Assembly: GCA_963921935.1 (NCBI GenBank)
Contig: OY998175.1
Location: 222,224,517 to 222,288,516, forward strand
Source: Galeruca laticollis
Taxonomy: Eukaryota > Arthropoda > Insecta > Coleoptera > Chrysomelidae
DNA: 64,000 nt
Direction: 5' to 3'
The notes under the pieces are model-generated. The model was not told the origin of the DNA. It made no database searches and saw only the letters and a list, made by a program, of their open reading frames with translations. Below, piece after piece: positions 1 to 12,057 of this stretch. The position numbers and the translations under genes were made by a program. The stretch's first letter is position 1; every line of letters starts with the position of its first letter.

Positions 1-960
1 TCCATTCTGTCTGTACATATTTGGGATGTCGGCTACTATAACGTAAGAGTATTTTCGATATCTGATTAAATCTGCATCTAAATTGTCCTGCAAAACAGGT
101 CCGACCATTAAAATATTGCTTAAGGAAACGCCATTACCTGATGGAGCTGACGAATCAATAACGACGCGTAACTTTCTCGCAAAACCGCATGGTGTGGTGT
201 GTAGTATTCTACTGAATCTTGTTTTTAGTCGGGTTGAGGTGACATGTGCTTCAGTCATAAAGTCTACGTAAAGCTTGAGTAAATTCTTATTTTTGAGCAG
301 TCGTCTTTCTATAGCATAAAATCTACGTTCTGCCATTTGCTCGGATTCACCCAGCATTGTCACAGTTTGATTGAGGGGTAATGTGACGATAAATCGACCA
401 TCCGGATTCCTAATGGTGGTATTGATAAAGTTTTCTTCACAGGCGGCTTCTTCGGGGGAAAGTTGTCTCGTTACATTGTAATCCTCGATTTCCCAAAATT
501 TTGACATTAAATCGTGTAAATCGTTTTTTATAGCTACACCAGAAACTACATAACCCCATACAGTCTCCTGTAATACTGAATTATTGTTACCGCAATAAAT
601 TTTACCAGTTCTAAGAACATTATAAAACAAATTAACCCCAATTAAAATGTCGATAGGTTTGGATATATAGAATTCAGGATCAGCTAATATCACACTTTTT
701 GGAATGCCCAGCTTGTTTAGATCTATGTCAAATCCCGGTAAATGACTCGTTATAGTGGGTAAAATAAAACAAGATAATCTTGTGGTGAAATTGGTATAAA
801 TGGATCTTATTTCTACAAGGCATTTATTTGTTGATACTGAAGTTGAATTTGCAATTCTATAAACGGACATGTTAGTGTCATATTGTCTTAGTCCTAGCAG
901 TTCTACCAGACGGGCTGAAATACTAAAGACAGTCCTGGAGCATGACAATTGCAACTGAAC
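1..960 (-). pseudogene. BEL/Pao retrotransposon pol: protease remnant and start of reverse transcriptase, cut by window edge
   Basis: One minus-strand frame stays open from about position 960 to the left edge, so no stop is seen. It reads a BEL/Pao protease-linker region (LVELLGLRQYDTN near 895-860, IDILIGVNLFYNV near 650-610) followed by LPLNQTV, KLRVVIDSSAPSGNGVSL (about 175-120), ILMVGPVLQDNLDADLIRYR and VADIPNMYRQ at the edge. The last is the BEL/Pao form of the RT motif that holds the first catalytic Asp. In the family this polyprotein matures into protease, RT, RNase H and integrase. The usual Asp-Ser/Thr-Gly of the protease is not found where it should precede LVELLGL, so the protease is probably inactive. 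It lies in a different frame from the upstream gag piece. Family assignment is confident; activity is unlikely. Confidence 0.8.
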
Positions 961-2300
961 CCGGCTGCATATTGAGATTGGTTTGTTGTGCCGGATGTGG
1001 CTGAATTGTGTGGGTCCTTAGTGTTTTCTACATGATTGAATGACATAGAGCCTGAATTAGTTACGTTATTTTTAATAACCCTTTGTGAATTGGAATGCAA
1101 GAGACTATTGTGCCAAGCCTTACATCTTTTGCATGGCCCCAGTTTGCATTTTTTTAGAAAATGACCTTGTAAACAGTTTTGACAGAGTTTCTGTTTTTTG
1201 ACAAATTCATACCCTTGCTCGATGTTTAGATTGAGAAATTTGGGACATATGTAAATAGAATGAATTTGTGTGCAAAATGAACATAAAACGTTAGTTGAAT
1301 TTGACAAAACTAGTGATTTGGTTGTTTGTCTCGAATCTCGATACTTTGGAAACCTATCTGAGGTGTTTTCACTATTTTTGTGATAAAGGGTTTCAAGGAA
1401 ATCCGCCAGATCTCTGAGGAAATTTACAAAATCCTCTTAAGTTCGGTAAATCTTTTTTGTGCGTAATATATCGCTCCCATTCTCTCAAAGTTTGATTATC
1501 GAGTTTGTTTGTGATCATAAAAATCAAAAGTGTATCCCAGATATTAACCTTTTATCCCAACTGTTCAAGAGATCGGAGATTTTTATCTAAATCGTCAATA
1601 AGCTTCGAAGTTTGGAAGACGATTCCTTTTGTAAAGATTCTAGTGAAAAAACCAACAACTTGGTATTATTGTACCTTTTACAAAGTGTTTCCCATGCTAG
1701 TTTATAATTATCTGATGAAAATTCAAGAGGTTTTATTACTTGAGCTGCGCCACCTTCTAGTGACGCCCGCAAATAATGGAATTCTTGTGTAGCTCCAAGT
1801 TTGTCGTTGTTGTGGATAAGTGATTCAAAAGTGTCGCGGAATTGAAGCCAATTCTCAATAGAACCCTGATACTTTGGCAGTGAGATGACTGGCAGTTTGA
1901 TTACCTCTAGATTGGTAGATGAAACATGTGACGTGCTCGCTATAGAGGACCCACTAGAATGATTAGAAATATTGTCAATGTTTTTCTTGTGAATTTCTAG
2001 AATGGCCTTTGCGTTAGCTGTAAGCGAATAATAATTGTCTAGAAAAAATGTATTTTGTAGATATTGCTCACCTAATTGGTCTTAGGCGACAATGGCTTCG
2101 ATTTAGCTTTGAATTTGTTGAAACTCGAAAAAAACGTTCTCTAATTTTAACAATTAGTCTTGCAATTGTATGCGATCTACATCATTTAAAACTTGCTCTT
2201 GCTTAGCTTCTAATGTTCCCAAAAATTTAGAAAAATGGGTGACATTGGCTTTGAGAGAACCTCTTTTTCTCAATAATTTAGAAAGAGTTTCTTCTGTCAT
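903..2300 (-). pseudogene. BEL/Pao gag remnant with zinc knuckles
   Basis: The start is the ATG at 2300-2298 (MTEETLSKLLRKRGSLKANV), which runs about 50 residues to a stop near 2150. Further frames carry the Pao gag core: VIKPLEFSSDNYKLAWETLCKRYNN at about 1735-1660 matches the DUF1759-type domain. The stretch 1307-903 has the Cys/His cluster expected of Pao gag (LCSFCTQIHSIYICPKF, LCQNCLQGHF, CKRC..WHNSLLH), which binds nucleic acid in the particle. The core is split over several frames with stops, so this is a decayed copy. It precedes the pol piece in the same orientation. No convincing LTR boundary was found between 2300 and 2540. Confidence 0.75.
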
Positions 2301-2590
2301 ATTGTAAAACAATTTAATTGAACTGGATAAATGGAAACTAGGAAAATAATAGTTGAATTATTGTAGAATAGTGTGAATATTAGCCAAATTATAGTTAAAA
2401 TTTAAAAATATGAACGGCAAATTAAATCTTCGAAATATTGATAGATTATGTAAATAAACTGGAAGGAACTCACCCCTGCGCGTGCTTTCTTATTGGCGAT
2501 ACTAATTGCAGAATATAGTGCGAGTGTCCCAATCACCTTACACAATAGACTTGGTTTTGGCTTCTCAAAAAACAATGATTACTATTGCTT

Positions 2591-2781
<191 letters not shown>

Positions 2782-3224
2782 ACTTTGTATGGTATAATCA
2801 ACGTTTTTTATTATGTTGACATTCAACGTCAAAATTCAAAATTTAACTGTCTGTTTACAAAAAATGTTGTTGCTTCGGACATCTAAATTGGGAGTCAATC
2901 TGGTACGTGTGGAACGCTGTTGCCATACTTTGCTTTAAGAAGAAGGTATAGGGAAAATTATTTGTGGTGTGAACATTTTGGGAGATACGGCTGGAAAGTG
3001 GATTTTTGGAACTTTAGGGTCATTTTTCACCTTTGAACTAGAATGGAATCTTGGATAAATATCTCCCCTTTTAAATGACCCCTAAAGAACTACAAACCCC
3101 ACCACAACACACTACCACCAGACAATTATGTCAGGATAGTCCTTTCATTTACTAAACTAATAATATAAATTGAAAATTTAAACCATCATCATAGTCACAA
3201 TGTTTTGTCAGACATGTTGTAAAC
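2782..3224. other. No gene seen
   Basis: AT-rich sequence with no supported coding frame, RNA gene or clear repeat boundary. The right end passes into the 3' tail of the LINE that follows. Confidence 0.5.
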
Positions 3225-3842
3225 TCCTAAAATGTATTAGGTCACAATTTGAGGATTGTGGGCACGAATATTGTCAATTGCTTTGACAATCTTTCGCAAT
3301 TTTTTATGAGTTCGGTTGCTCTTGTGACACTAATATCTAGCAATTGTTTTGTCGCATCCACCCAATGTGTAGGAGTGCGTCCATGACGCCTTCCGTTCGG
3401 AGCATGGCCCAGGATACAACTTTTTCATATTATTGTCTCTATGAATATGGCTGAAAAACATCAGGATGCGCGTCGAAACAATGGTGGATAGTCCCTGTGG
3501 ATTACCGAGTTCATTTAATATAGAGATGTTAGTTCAGTGGACTGTATAAAGAACTATTAGCATTCTTTTCCAGGTCCACATTTCAAAAGCGTCTATGCGG
3601 TGGCGATCTTCCTTTCTAACGGTCCAAGTTTCAAAGCCATACGAAAATATTGAAAGACGAAGAAATCGGACCAGCGACATTTTGGTGGATTTTGTGATGT
3701 TATTGTCGCGCCATATTTTAGCCAGTTTTGTCGTGGCTGACTGTGTTTGTTGCATGCGCCGACGAATTTCAGCCTCGCAACCGCCTCAATTGTCAATCAG
3801 AGAACCGAGGTATACAAAACTTTGGACCACCTAAAAACGACC
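3225..3842 (-). pseudogene. RTE-like LINE, C-terminal part of reverse transcriptase protein
   Basis: The minus strand encodes the connection and C-terminal region of an RTE-type LINE: VVQSF at about 3835-3820, then IWRDNNITKSTKMSLVRF, FSYGFETWTVRKEDRHRIDAFEMWTWKRML (about 3690-3550), and in shifted frames RTPTHWVDATKQLLDISV (about 3390-3330) up to a stop near 3238. In the family this region follows the polymerase core. The upstream half of the same protein lies at 7465-8330. The pogo-like element 3845-7462 sits exactly between the two halves. Frameshifts and a stop show that it is dead. Confidence 0.8.
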
Positions 3843-4210
3843 TAGGGTAAACCACCCAGTGATTGGCCTCCCATTCTATTAAGTAGATTTAAAAGCCCAT
3901 TTTATTTCACCAACCCACATAATATAATCGGCACCTTACGCTTTTGATAGGTAATGGATCCACATTGTTTTAAAATATGTCACTTTTACTTATTTGTTAG
4001 TAAATTGTGCAAAATTAATTAATCAGTCCTGTGGATACCACAAGCTAGTCATTGGCCACACTTACTCAACGATTGGCCTCCGCAATTCCAATTATTGGCT
4101 ACAGAAAGCAAGCAAGCAAGGACAAATAAATAGGTGTTGTTTTTCATTTAGAATAAACTTTATTTTACTAAAATACAAAAATAACATATGGGTAGGTAGG
4201 TATGTATATA

Positions 4211-4842
4211 TTAGGTACTTCCAAATAAAACGCAACTTAATAAAATTTCAAAAAATGCCTGCGTAGTTTGGAAACAAATCTTTTTACATTCATAATATTT
4301 GAACGTAGGTACGTACCTACCTACATTTTTTACTTTTAAACAAGTTTGACATGTAAATACAGTAGAATTCGATTTGTGCAAGTTTAACCGTTCAATGCAT
4401 GAGCCATGGTAAACACGCCTGCATAAATTACATTTTACTCCAAAGTGTTGATTACTCAAATTTCTAGTGCAAGAGAAACATAACCCGCCGAATAATATCT
4501 GGTTTGTGCAACTAAAAGCAGATTTGACTTCTGAATTATTGTTCTCGCAGAAGAGCAATTTCTTCACCTTTTCAATATCTTTTTTCTCCGAGTCTAGCCC
4601 ATTTTGGTGTACTTCCTTTTCATAATTGCACATAATATTTTCAGATGACCTATCATCTTCTGATAAAATCTCACTTTTTTTTCATAACTGTTCGTGTAGT
4701 CTGGGAAGTTATTTTGATTTCCTTTTTCACAATGTGCAGAATTTTCCTCCGACATTTGTTCATCGACCTCTGCTAGGATCCTCATCTGATCCTCTACTCT
4801 TATTTTCTTCACAGACGTTTGACACATCGTTTTGATTATCAT
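4211..4842 (-). pseudogene. C-terminal PHD-finger part of the pogo-like transposase
   Basis: Two minus-strand frames (4842-4594 and 4633-4211) follow the DDE domain. The first is acidic and charged. The second contains CFSCTRNLSNQHFGVKCNL then CRRVYHGSCIERL and FTCQTCLK, so paired cysteines, a histidine and a closing Cys pair are spaced as in a PHD zinc finger. PHD fingers usually read histone H3 tails, so this domain could direct insertion or tether the transposase to chromatin (inference). A frame change separates it from the DDE segment, and it lies inside the inverted repeats. Another zinc-binding fold with similar spacing cannot be excluded. Confidence 0.6.
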
Positions 4843-5078
4843 ATATCACGCAGTCTGACAATCTCTTGTCTAAATTGTTTTGAATAATTTCCGCTTCAAT
4901 TTTTTCTTTTCTTATTTTCTCAGTACTCTTTGTTCCAGCGTTTTTTCACATGTTTATTTAGAGACCTCTGTCTGTATTTTAAGTTTTTTTGGGCAGACAT
5001 TAGAAGTTGCTTTCTTTGTGATATTCTTGGTCTTTTTATTATGTTCAGCCTTCTTTTTCTCATTTTGTTTTTCAAGTC

Positions 5079-6400
5079 TCAACATTTTTCTCTTTTCCTT
5101 TTCAAGCAGTTTATGTTTTTTTTTTCCTCCTCTTCTGCTTTTCTCTTAAGCCATTGAGTAGACGTAATCGCAAAAGGCATTTTTTCACTTGCTCTTTTAC
5201 CTTTTCTAATAGGTGTTTTAGCGTACCATAATGTTTTGTCTAGAGAAATTGAACAATCTTGATCTGTTTCGTTTGCTTTTACAACTGTTTCAGAATCCTT
5301 TTTTAAACTTTCTTGATTTTCTGCTCTCGACATCGTGACTTTTGTATCGGTTTGACTTATTGGAGGGTCTATAGTATCAGGCTGATTTACAGTAGTTTTA
5401 TCTGTCGGAAACAGAATGGGAATATCATTTATATTAATCAAATTCCAGTTACTTTCTTCGTTAGTTGGAACTTCTTTTAACTCTCCAATTATAACATTTT
5501 CTGTTAACGGTTGAGTCGATTTCGAATATTTAACAACCTCATTATGTTCAGATCCAACAATATTTGCGAAATCTTTGTAGCTCAAATATGTACTATCACG
5601 GTTTTTACTAGTTGAATGAGGCGCTTTATTTTGACCACCGAGACATTTAGAAAAATCTAAGGCGCCTGGATTCCAAGGGTGAAGTCCAGAAGCTCGAAAT
5701 CCGTTTTTCATTGTTTCAATTTTAGCAGAGCATTCTACAGCCAGTTTGAGAACAGGGGCGAAATGCTCCTTGGTCAAAGTTGCCAGCGGATGAGCTCTCC
5801 TCCACTCGATAACCGCTTTTTTCCACCCATTTTTTATCGGCTTGAATGCTACGACATCCGCGGGTTGCATGATTCGCGTAGCATTGGGGTATAGACAAAC
5901 TACAATTATCTGAATCTTTACACATAAAGAACTAAGTTTGTATGAGAGATGTGTACAGTGACCGTCTAGGAAGAGAATTACAGGAAAAATCGTACCTATA
6001 TTATTTAAATAAGGATGTAAGACATTTTCTATATAGTCACTCATAACATCAATTTTCATCCAGCCTGTATCTGAAAGACCGATTCCCCATCCTGAAGGCA
6101 CGGACTTTGCGATATTTGTGGGGAGCCTTTTACATGAATATACGATCATTGGTGGCGTTACCAGACCAGAAGCCGTAAAAGTGAACATTACTCATAATGT
6201 GGCCTTAGAAGAAACATTCTCCACCTCATAAACATTTCGTGCTCCTCTTAGAGCGAGTACTTTGTTGTTCTTAGGGCATAGATGGAAACACGTTCACATC
6301 CGCGTTCATTACTCTAGTTGGATCGTCCAAAATTTCTCTAAATCCTTTTGATGTTAAGTAATCTTCTATGCCCGCATATCATTTTTTAAAATTTGATTCT
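5079..6400 (-). pseudogene. pogo/Tigger-like transposase, DDE domain
   Basis: The 369-residue frame 6188-5079 holds the DDE_1-type catalytic region: LVTPPMIVYSCKRLP, then VILFLDGHCTHLS with the second catalytic Asp, and PNATRIMQPADVVAFKPIK with the third acidic residue. After it come a domain resembling other Tigger proteins (NGFRASGLHPWNPGALDFS) and a Lys/Glu-rich tail. The first catalytic Asp should lie in 6190-6400, where a broken frame gives DDPTRVMNADVN and NNKVLALRGARNVYEVE. The enzyme would cut and paste its own ends. Frame breaks near 6190-6400 and before the PHD part mean it is not translated as one protein here. Confidence 0.82.
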
Positions 6401-6834
6401 CATACGTTTTCACTTGCTGATGTCACAGCTTCTGACGTACGTACCGTAACTTCTGGATTCCTTCGAAGAAAAGCTCGATACCATGTCTCGCCAGGGCGAT
6501 TGTTAACAAATGGGTTTTCTCTTGGTCTTTGGTTCAGAAATTCCTTTACCGATTCCTGGACATCTTCTTTACGCCGAGGAAATCCACGTTTGTGATTTTC
6601 AAAGATCCAGTTGACCAAAATTTGCTCCTCATCATTGGAGAGAATTGGGTTAGTGCCAAAAGCTGGTTTCACATAATTTTGACTTTTTCTGAACTGCAAA
6701 GTAGCTCTAGGAATTTTATATTGTCTTGAAACCACTCTTAAGGGTTTTCCAATTTTAATTTCTTCAAGAGCTTTTTGTATATAATTTTCTGTGTATTTAT
6801 TATAATATTTTTCACCCTGAAGAATTTTCGGCAT
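6400..6834 (-). pseudogene. pogo/Tigger-like transposase, N-terminal DNA-binding part
   Basis: A 144-residue frame starts at the ATG 6834-6832. Residues of about 12-50 (YTENYIQKALEEIKIGKP, VVSRQYKIPRATL) form a psq-type helix-turn-helix. Residues of about 65-120 (LSNDEEQILVNWIFENHKRG, GETWYRAFLRRNPEV) match a CENP-B-like second HTH. In pogo transposases these bind the terminal and subterminal repeats. The frame ends without joining the DDE frame directly, so a small indel lies near 6400. Confidence 0.8.
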
Positions 6835-7464
6835 TGTCTAAAAAATAAGTTTTAGTGATTGTCCTGTAATGAAATTTTGTTATTGGCCCCAGCCAGTCAC
6901 TAAATCCGAGGCACTAATTTACCAGTTTTTTTAACAAATAGCATTATCCAACATTAGGCGATAGTACGCAATCTATAAAATTAATTTAGTCCGATCAGTT
7001 AAAATATTCAGAGATTAGCCATGCAGCCAATCACTAAATAAAACGTTCAACAAACTGTTCCAGTGATTGGCCTCCAGATTTTATGGAGAATTTTAGGTTT
7101 TGATGGAAAATTATATCAGAATTTCATCAAATATATTATTAGAAAGGTACCAAATTCATTTCCCCAATAATAAACTTGTAAATATTTAAAAAAATAACTT
7201 ACCAGTGGCAACAGACTTTTGTCGGAACACACAATATTTCCAGAAAACACAGCTTGCGGATACTACCTCTCACACCGTTATACCTATTTGTGAAACTGGC
7301 GGGAGAATTCTTAGACCATTTACACCAGATGTAAGTAGAGTGTTGCCGAATTGTCACAGATACGAGATAAATATCGACAAATTCGTAATAATTTGTATTT
7401 TAGTGGACCGGCCAATGACTGGAAGCTAAATGGGAAAAGGCCAATTACTGGGTGTTTTACCCTA

Positions 7465-8330
7465 CTGATGTAATTTTAGGATGATTGTTGATACTGGGAC
7501 CACACGCTGCGCTGTGTTGTTCTAAGATATTGAGTAAATTTAAGAATACAACGTGAAAAGCAGCAATAAGGGTAGTATCATCGGTAAACCTTAAATTTGA
7601 TATCCTGATTCCATCAATAATTACACCACCATCCCAACCGTCCAGTACCTGTCTCATCACAAATTCGGAATAGATGTTGTAATTGGACCAGGCATATTAT
7701 TGTCAACCCTTACTTGAGCTGCGTTGGACTCATAGAGAAATATCAGGTGGTAAGAAACTCCCATGGTGAGAAGAATTTCCCATAGTTTAGGTCGCTTAAC
7801 GTTGTAAAAGAGTAGTCCACAAAACATATAGACTGAGAAGTAATGTTCCCTAGCTTTCTCAACAATTTGCCTCAACTTCAAGATCTGTTCACGCGCGCCA
7901 CGTCCCTTTACGAAATCTGCCTGCTCTGGAGATATTTGCCAGCTAATAAAACCCTCCGAACGAGATTGCAGAATGAATAACATAACCTTGCTTGAATGGG
8001 AGATCAATGAGAGGGGACAATAGTTGTCTGGGTTTTTTCGGAGATCCCTTTTTATGCAACGGGACAAATATTGAATTGGTCCATTCGTCTGGCCAGACAC
8101 CGAAGGACCAGATTTTCTGACATACGATGTAAAAAGTGTGGGCCATCATCATTTAAGCACTTCAAAATTTCGGCTGTATCTTTACCGGATTTTAGTTTCC
8201 TAATGGCCTGTTCCACTTCCGAAAAAAGGATATCCGGCTCGCGCTCGTGATTTAAAAAAGGAGTTTGAATGTGGACGTCGGAATATAGTTTTTCGCAACA
8301 TGCGCCACACTTCAACTATCCCGTCTAAGC
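7465..8330 (-). pseudogene. RTE-like LINE, reverse transcriptase core (upstream half)
   Basis: Read on the minus strand, broken frames show RT features in order: IRKLKSGKDTAEILKCLNDDG (about 8200-8130), WPDEWTNSIFVPLHKKGSPK (about 8090-8035), LISHSSKVMLFILQSR, ISPEQADFVKGRGAREQILKLRQIVEKARE (about 7940-7855), then ISNLRFTDDTTLIAA (about 7600-7560), which retains the catalytic DD. The segment that normally carries the G-x-x-Q-G motif before it is missing near 7660-7690. The protein continues at 3842 beyond the inserted pogo element. No endonuclease domain was recognised upstream, so the copy is 5'-truncated. Confidence 0.8.
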
Positions 8331-9916
8331 TGGTGATCAGATGTCCATCAGTGTTCTCAACTGACCAAGTTTTGGGTTTGAAGTCCCGATTGAGACATTT
8401 TATCTTTAGGAATATCTCTCTTGGATGGTTTGTGATGGCGTGGGCTTGTATTTCCCTGCAGAGTTCTTATCTTGGCGGCAAAGTCTTTAATATCAAAATT
8501 TAAATAATTTAACAATAAATCAATATTATTCTCAAATATGTATAAATATTTATATGTTTTATTCGATATAATTTTTATAGACCAATTTATAACAATATCC
8601 ATCATTCAGGTCTATTTGAATTGTTAACATCTCCAAATACCGAAGGAAGGTTATATATCTACATGAATGCATGTAATACAATAGTAATTAGTACTAATCC
8701 TCTGTTACATTTACACATCAGCAACGATCCCTGGGGTTCTTTAATCCCTATACTGGGTTGTTGGTGTTGTAGACCATTCAAATTATTCTGGCTTTATAAA
8801 ATCGTTGTTTAAACAATGCTAAACTTAATATTTTAACGTGAATAAGTCTATTTATTGTACACTTTTATTACCCGATACCTGGTTAAGTCATCATTAGTTA
8901 ATGTTTGTAACCCCTGAGGATTCTTACCTTCTGTACTGTATTTATATTTTAATGTATGTCTCTGTAAATCCTGGATCTTAGTCTAGTATTTGTATAAAAA
9001 ATATGCCTCATAATTTGAATTTCGTACCTTTTAGTTACCTAAGCAATATAAATATAATTAATTTAAAAATAACAATGGGATATTAAACATTTCTGTGATC
9101 TTATATAAACAAATCAATGTTACGAATTGTATAATCGTGAATTATTTTGAGGTTTTCTGTGCATAAAAAATTTTTATACGTTTTCATCCGTTTTTTCATA
9201 TTTAGAATTTAAAAAAAATGTTTTCGGGTTGTGGTATACTAAAATAGATTAAAAAAGTACGGAAAGAACGTTTCACTTGTAAATATGTGCAATAAAATAT
9301 TCATCAATGAATAACATTTTTATAAACAGTTATAAAATTAATTACCACAACACCCTGTATATTTCAGAATTGGAATTATGATTCGTGCACTTTTTTAGGG
9401 TTTAAAATTTTATCAAAACTGCTCTGGGCAGACTAACCATTAAATTGCATTTGAAATACTATGGTAAAACATAGAGTCATTGGACAGTTATCAATATTAT
9501 TTCTTTAAATGCCTGTAAATTGGTTGATTTGCATATTTTTTATCCTGAAAGCTCAATTACTACTCTGTAACCCCCTATATTTGAAATTAATTTTGAGAGT
9601 TTCAATTTAAACAAAAAAAATTAAAAATAATAACAAAAATTTAGTTATTGGACGATTTTAACAGAGATTGGACATTATTATGAGAGTTATTGTTCAGTAC
9701 GACAATTATTATTAATACAATAGAAATAAGGGCTGAGGTAAGAACATATGAAGCCCATAATCTGAAAACATAAGTGCTTAAACGCCTATAAATAAAATTA
9801 ATGATAATTAACAAAATCGTAGTTTTTAACAATAAACGCAACAACCATACAGCGAAAAAGGATGAAAATAAAAGAAATACAGATGAATAATAAATGTAAC
9901 AATGCGCACTATTAAC
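8331..9916. other. No gene seen; diverged repeats
   Basis: AT-rich stretch with only short spurious frames. About 9300-9480 is repeated downstream at about 10990-11150. A CACCCTGTATA motif near 9350 is typical of insect mariner-like termini, but no transposase frame is present here. Confidence 0.5.
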
Positions 9917-11235
9917 TATTAAATAGAGGTCTATCAATTCTGTTTTTAAATGCGTTAACTGATGGTGCGTCAACACCATCATCAGGAAGATTGTTCCAGA
10001 CACTATGTTTGGTAAAATGTGTTGTCTTACTCAGGATCTAAAGGATTCCTTTTTAAGTTTAAATGGGTTATCTCTCAGTCTATGATCAGTATTGAGTAGA
10101 AACATAGATTGAAGATCACGAAAGTTATAATTAATAATTTTATAACATAAAATCAAGTCTCCACGAAGTCGACGGTCTTGAAACGAGATGAGCTTCGCCC
10201 CAGTCAGTCGTTCTTCATATGAAGGCTCTATGCGACCGAATGCAAGTCTAGTAGCCCTTCTTTGCACGTTTTCTAATAAAACTTGGTCGCGAATAGAATC
10301 AGGATACCAAACAGGACCCGCATATTCTAAAATAGAACGCACATAACATTTGTACAGTTTACAGTAAGTTTCAAGTGACGTCTTTTAGATCAGATAGTCT
10401 GGATTTCGTGCGGGTGCATACGGACACAACATGTTCACTCCACGATAAATTTGAGTTCACTAAGATACCGAGGTCATCATGGCTGGTAACCGTATTTCGT
10501 ATTTAATATCTGCCCATTAAAGTGGTATGATAAATTGGGATTGGTCTTGCCAATGTGGAGTACATTACATTTATTAATGTTCAGTCTAAACACCTAGTAT
10601 GTCGTCGGCATAGAAAGAAGCTGAGTTTGAGACCAATATTTGAAGATCGCTTGCGTAAACAACAAACAGCAACGGGCCGAGAACGGAACCCTGTGGAACA
10701 CCACTAGAAACTAGGCTGTCATTGGTGAACTCTAGGCCGACTCTGATTTTAAAAGTGATCTAACTTATATAAAAGTCTTATTTTTGATACTTTGTCGAAG
10801 GCCCTAAAGAAGTCCAAATAAATGTCCAATAACTATATGACGTCCAATAACTATGTTGCTTATCTACTATTTTTTTTAAACTAAATTAGTCCAATGACGT
10901 CATTTCTGCTGTCTTCTTGTAACACTCTGTACATACTCACAACCTTACAATGCTCGAATGGCTATGTTTGTCCAGCTGTATAATATTCTGAAATGAATAA
11001 CATTTTTATAAAGGGAAGTTAATTACCACAACATCCTGAATATTTCAGAATTAGAATTAAAACTCGTACAATTTTTTTTTCAAATTTTATTAAAACTGTT
11101 CCGGCGACACTGGCCATTAAATTACATCTAAAATACTTTTTAAAACTAAAATAGTTCAATGACGTCATCTCTGTTGTCTTCTTGCAACACAGTATACATC
11201 CTCACTACCCTCAACTGGTTATGTTTGTCCAACGG
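9305..11235. repeat. Diverged direct repeats of about 100-170 bp
   Basis: Two repeat units recur in direct orientation. One unit covers about 9305-9475 and about 10990-11135 (shared AATTACCACAACA, ATATTTCAGAATT and a common 3' part). A second covers about 10868-10985 and 11140-11232 (shared CAATGACGTCAT, CTGTTGTCTTCTTG in variant form, and GGCTATGTTTGTCCA-like ends). Neither codes. They are probably pieces of one non-autonomous element duplicated locally. Confidence 0.6.
9917..10835 (-). pseudogene. Jockey/CR1-type LINE fragment, C-terminal half of reverse transcriptase
   Basis: Minus-strand frames give YLDFFRAFDKVSKIRLLYKL (about 10825-10765), an RT palm motif with the first Asp, then SSGVPQGSVLGPLLFVVYASDL (about 10705-10640) and a YADD (about 10610). 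The 103-residue frame 10342-10031 follows (RSILEYAGPVWYPDSIRDQ, LLENVQRRATRLAF, YEERLTGAKLISFQDRRLRGDL). A final stretch near 10015-9917 reads VWNNLPDDGVDAPSVNAFKNRID and ends at a stop. This is the usual C-terminal layout of Jockey/CR1-group LINEs. Several frame changes show that it is inactive. Confidence 0.8.
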
Positions 11236-12057
11236 TTGAAGTACTTCTTTAATTTGTAGGTGAATCTTTTTTTATTCCATTTTTGACCATTGGGATTGCG
11301 TTGAGATACCTGAGTGCTTTCATACTGTGGATTATTTGTCACAGCAGGTAAAATTTTTATTTGATATGTTTGGATTGCCTTGATATAATTTTAATATTTT
11401 AAATTGCAATTTTATAAATCGTTGATATTATTTGAATTTTTATTTTCAATATCTTAAGTACTCTCTTTCAGTTATGGCACATTTAATAAATGATACAATT
11501 TTTCGTACAGGGTGAACAGAACAGTGATTGGCACTTTTAGAAACTGAACAATTTAAATAATACATATATGAGTTGTTCTTATGTTATCAGCGATTTTAGC
11601 GATTAATTGATACTACTGTAAAACATTCATTTAATTATAATATGATTGTATTACTCAACATTGATAATTAAATTTGTTTTATTATAACAGTTGGGGAGTT
11701 TTGGTTTGAATTTAGTGGATTTTGAAATATCTTTATGTGGAAAATTTTCAAACAGTTGCAGACACTAATATTTATTGGCATCCAATATTTTTCATAATTA
11801 ATTATTGACTTATTTATCTAAAAAATTAGCACACAAAAAATTTTTATGTCATAGAAATAGTTAGGTCACTATTAGTATATTTCCTTTTTATAGCAGATTT
11901 GTTCATTTTATTAACTAAATATATTTTAAATTAACAGAAAAGTACAAATTATATCTAGCCCAAAAAATAATATATAATTTATATTCAATAATGAAACATT
12001 CTTTTTTAAATATATACTAGTCAGTCATTGTCAAATGGAGAAGAAATGTACTATTTA
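11236..12057. other. No gene seen
   Basis: Very AT-rich stretch without a supported reading frame, RNA gene or repeat boundary. It ends at the TA target site of the next DNA transposon. Confidence 0.5.

Larger units (their letters stand above)
3845..7462 (-). mobile_element. Complete pogo/Tigger-like DNA transposon (3.6 kb) inserted in a LINE
   Basis: The left end reads GGGTAAACCACCCAGTGATT and the right end, reverse-complemented, GGGTAAAACACCCAGTAATT. These are near-identical inverted repeats that continue into a shared ATTGGCC. Each end is flanked by TA (3843-3844 and 7463-7464), the target duplication of the Tc1/mariner-pogo superfamily. The element carries its own transposase on the minus strand. 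Copies of the ATTGGCC motif recur inside both ends (about 4050-4100, 6885-6900, 7030-7080, 7410-7455). The flanks join into one LINE coding region. Confidence 0.88.

Noticed and set aside
4880..5157. Phe/Ser-rich plus-strand frames
   Set aside because: They are the antisense of the Lys/Glu-rich tail of the pogo-like transposase.
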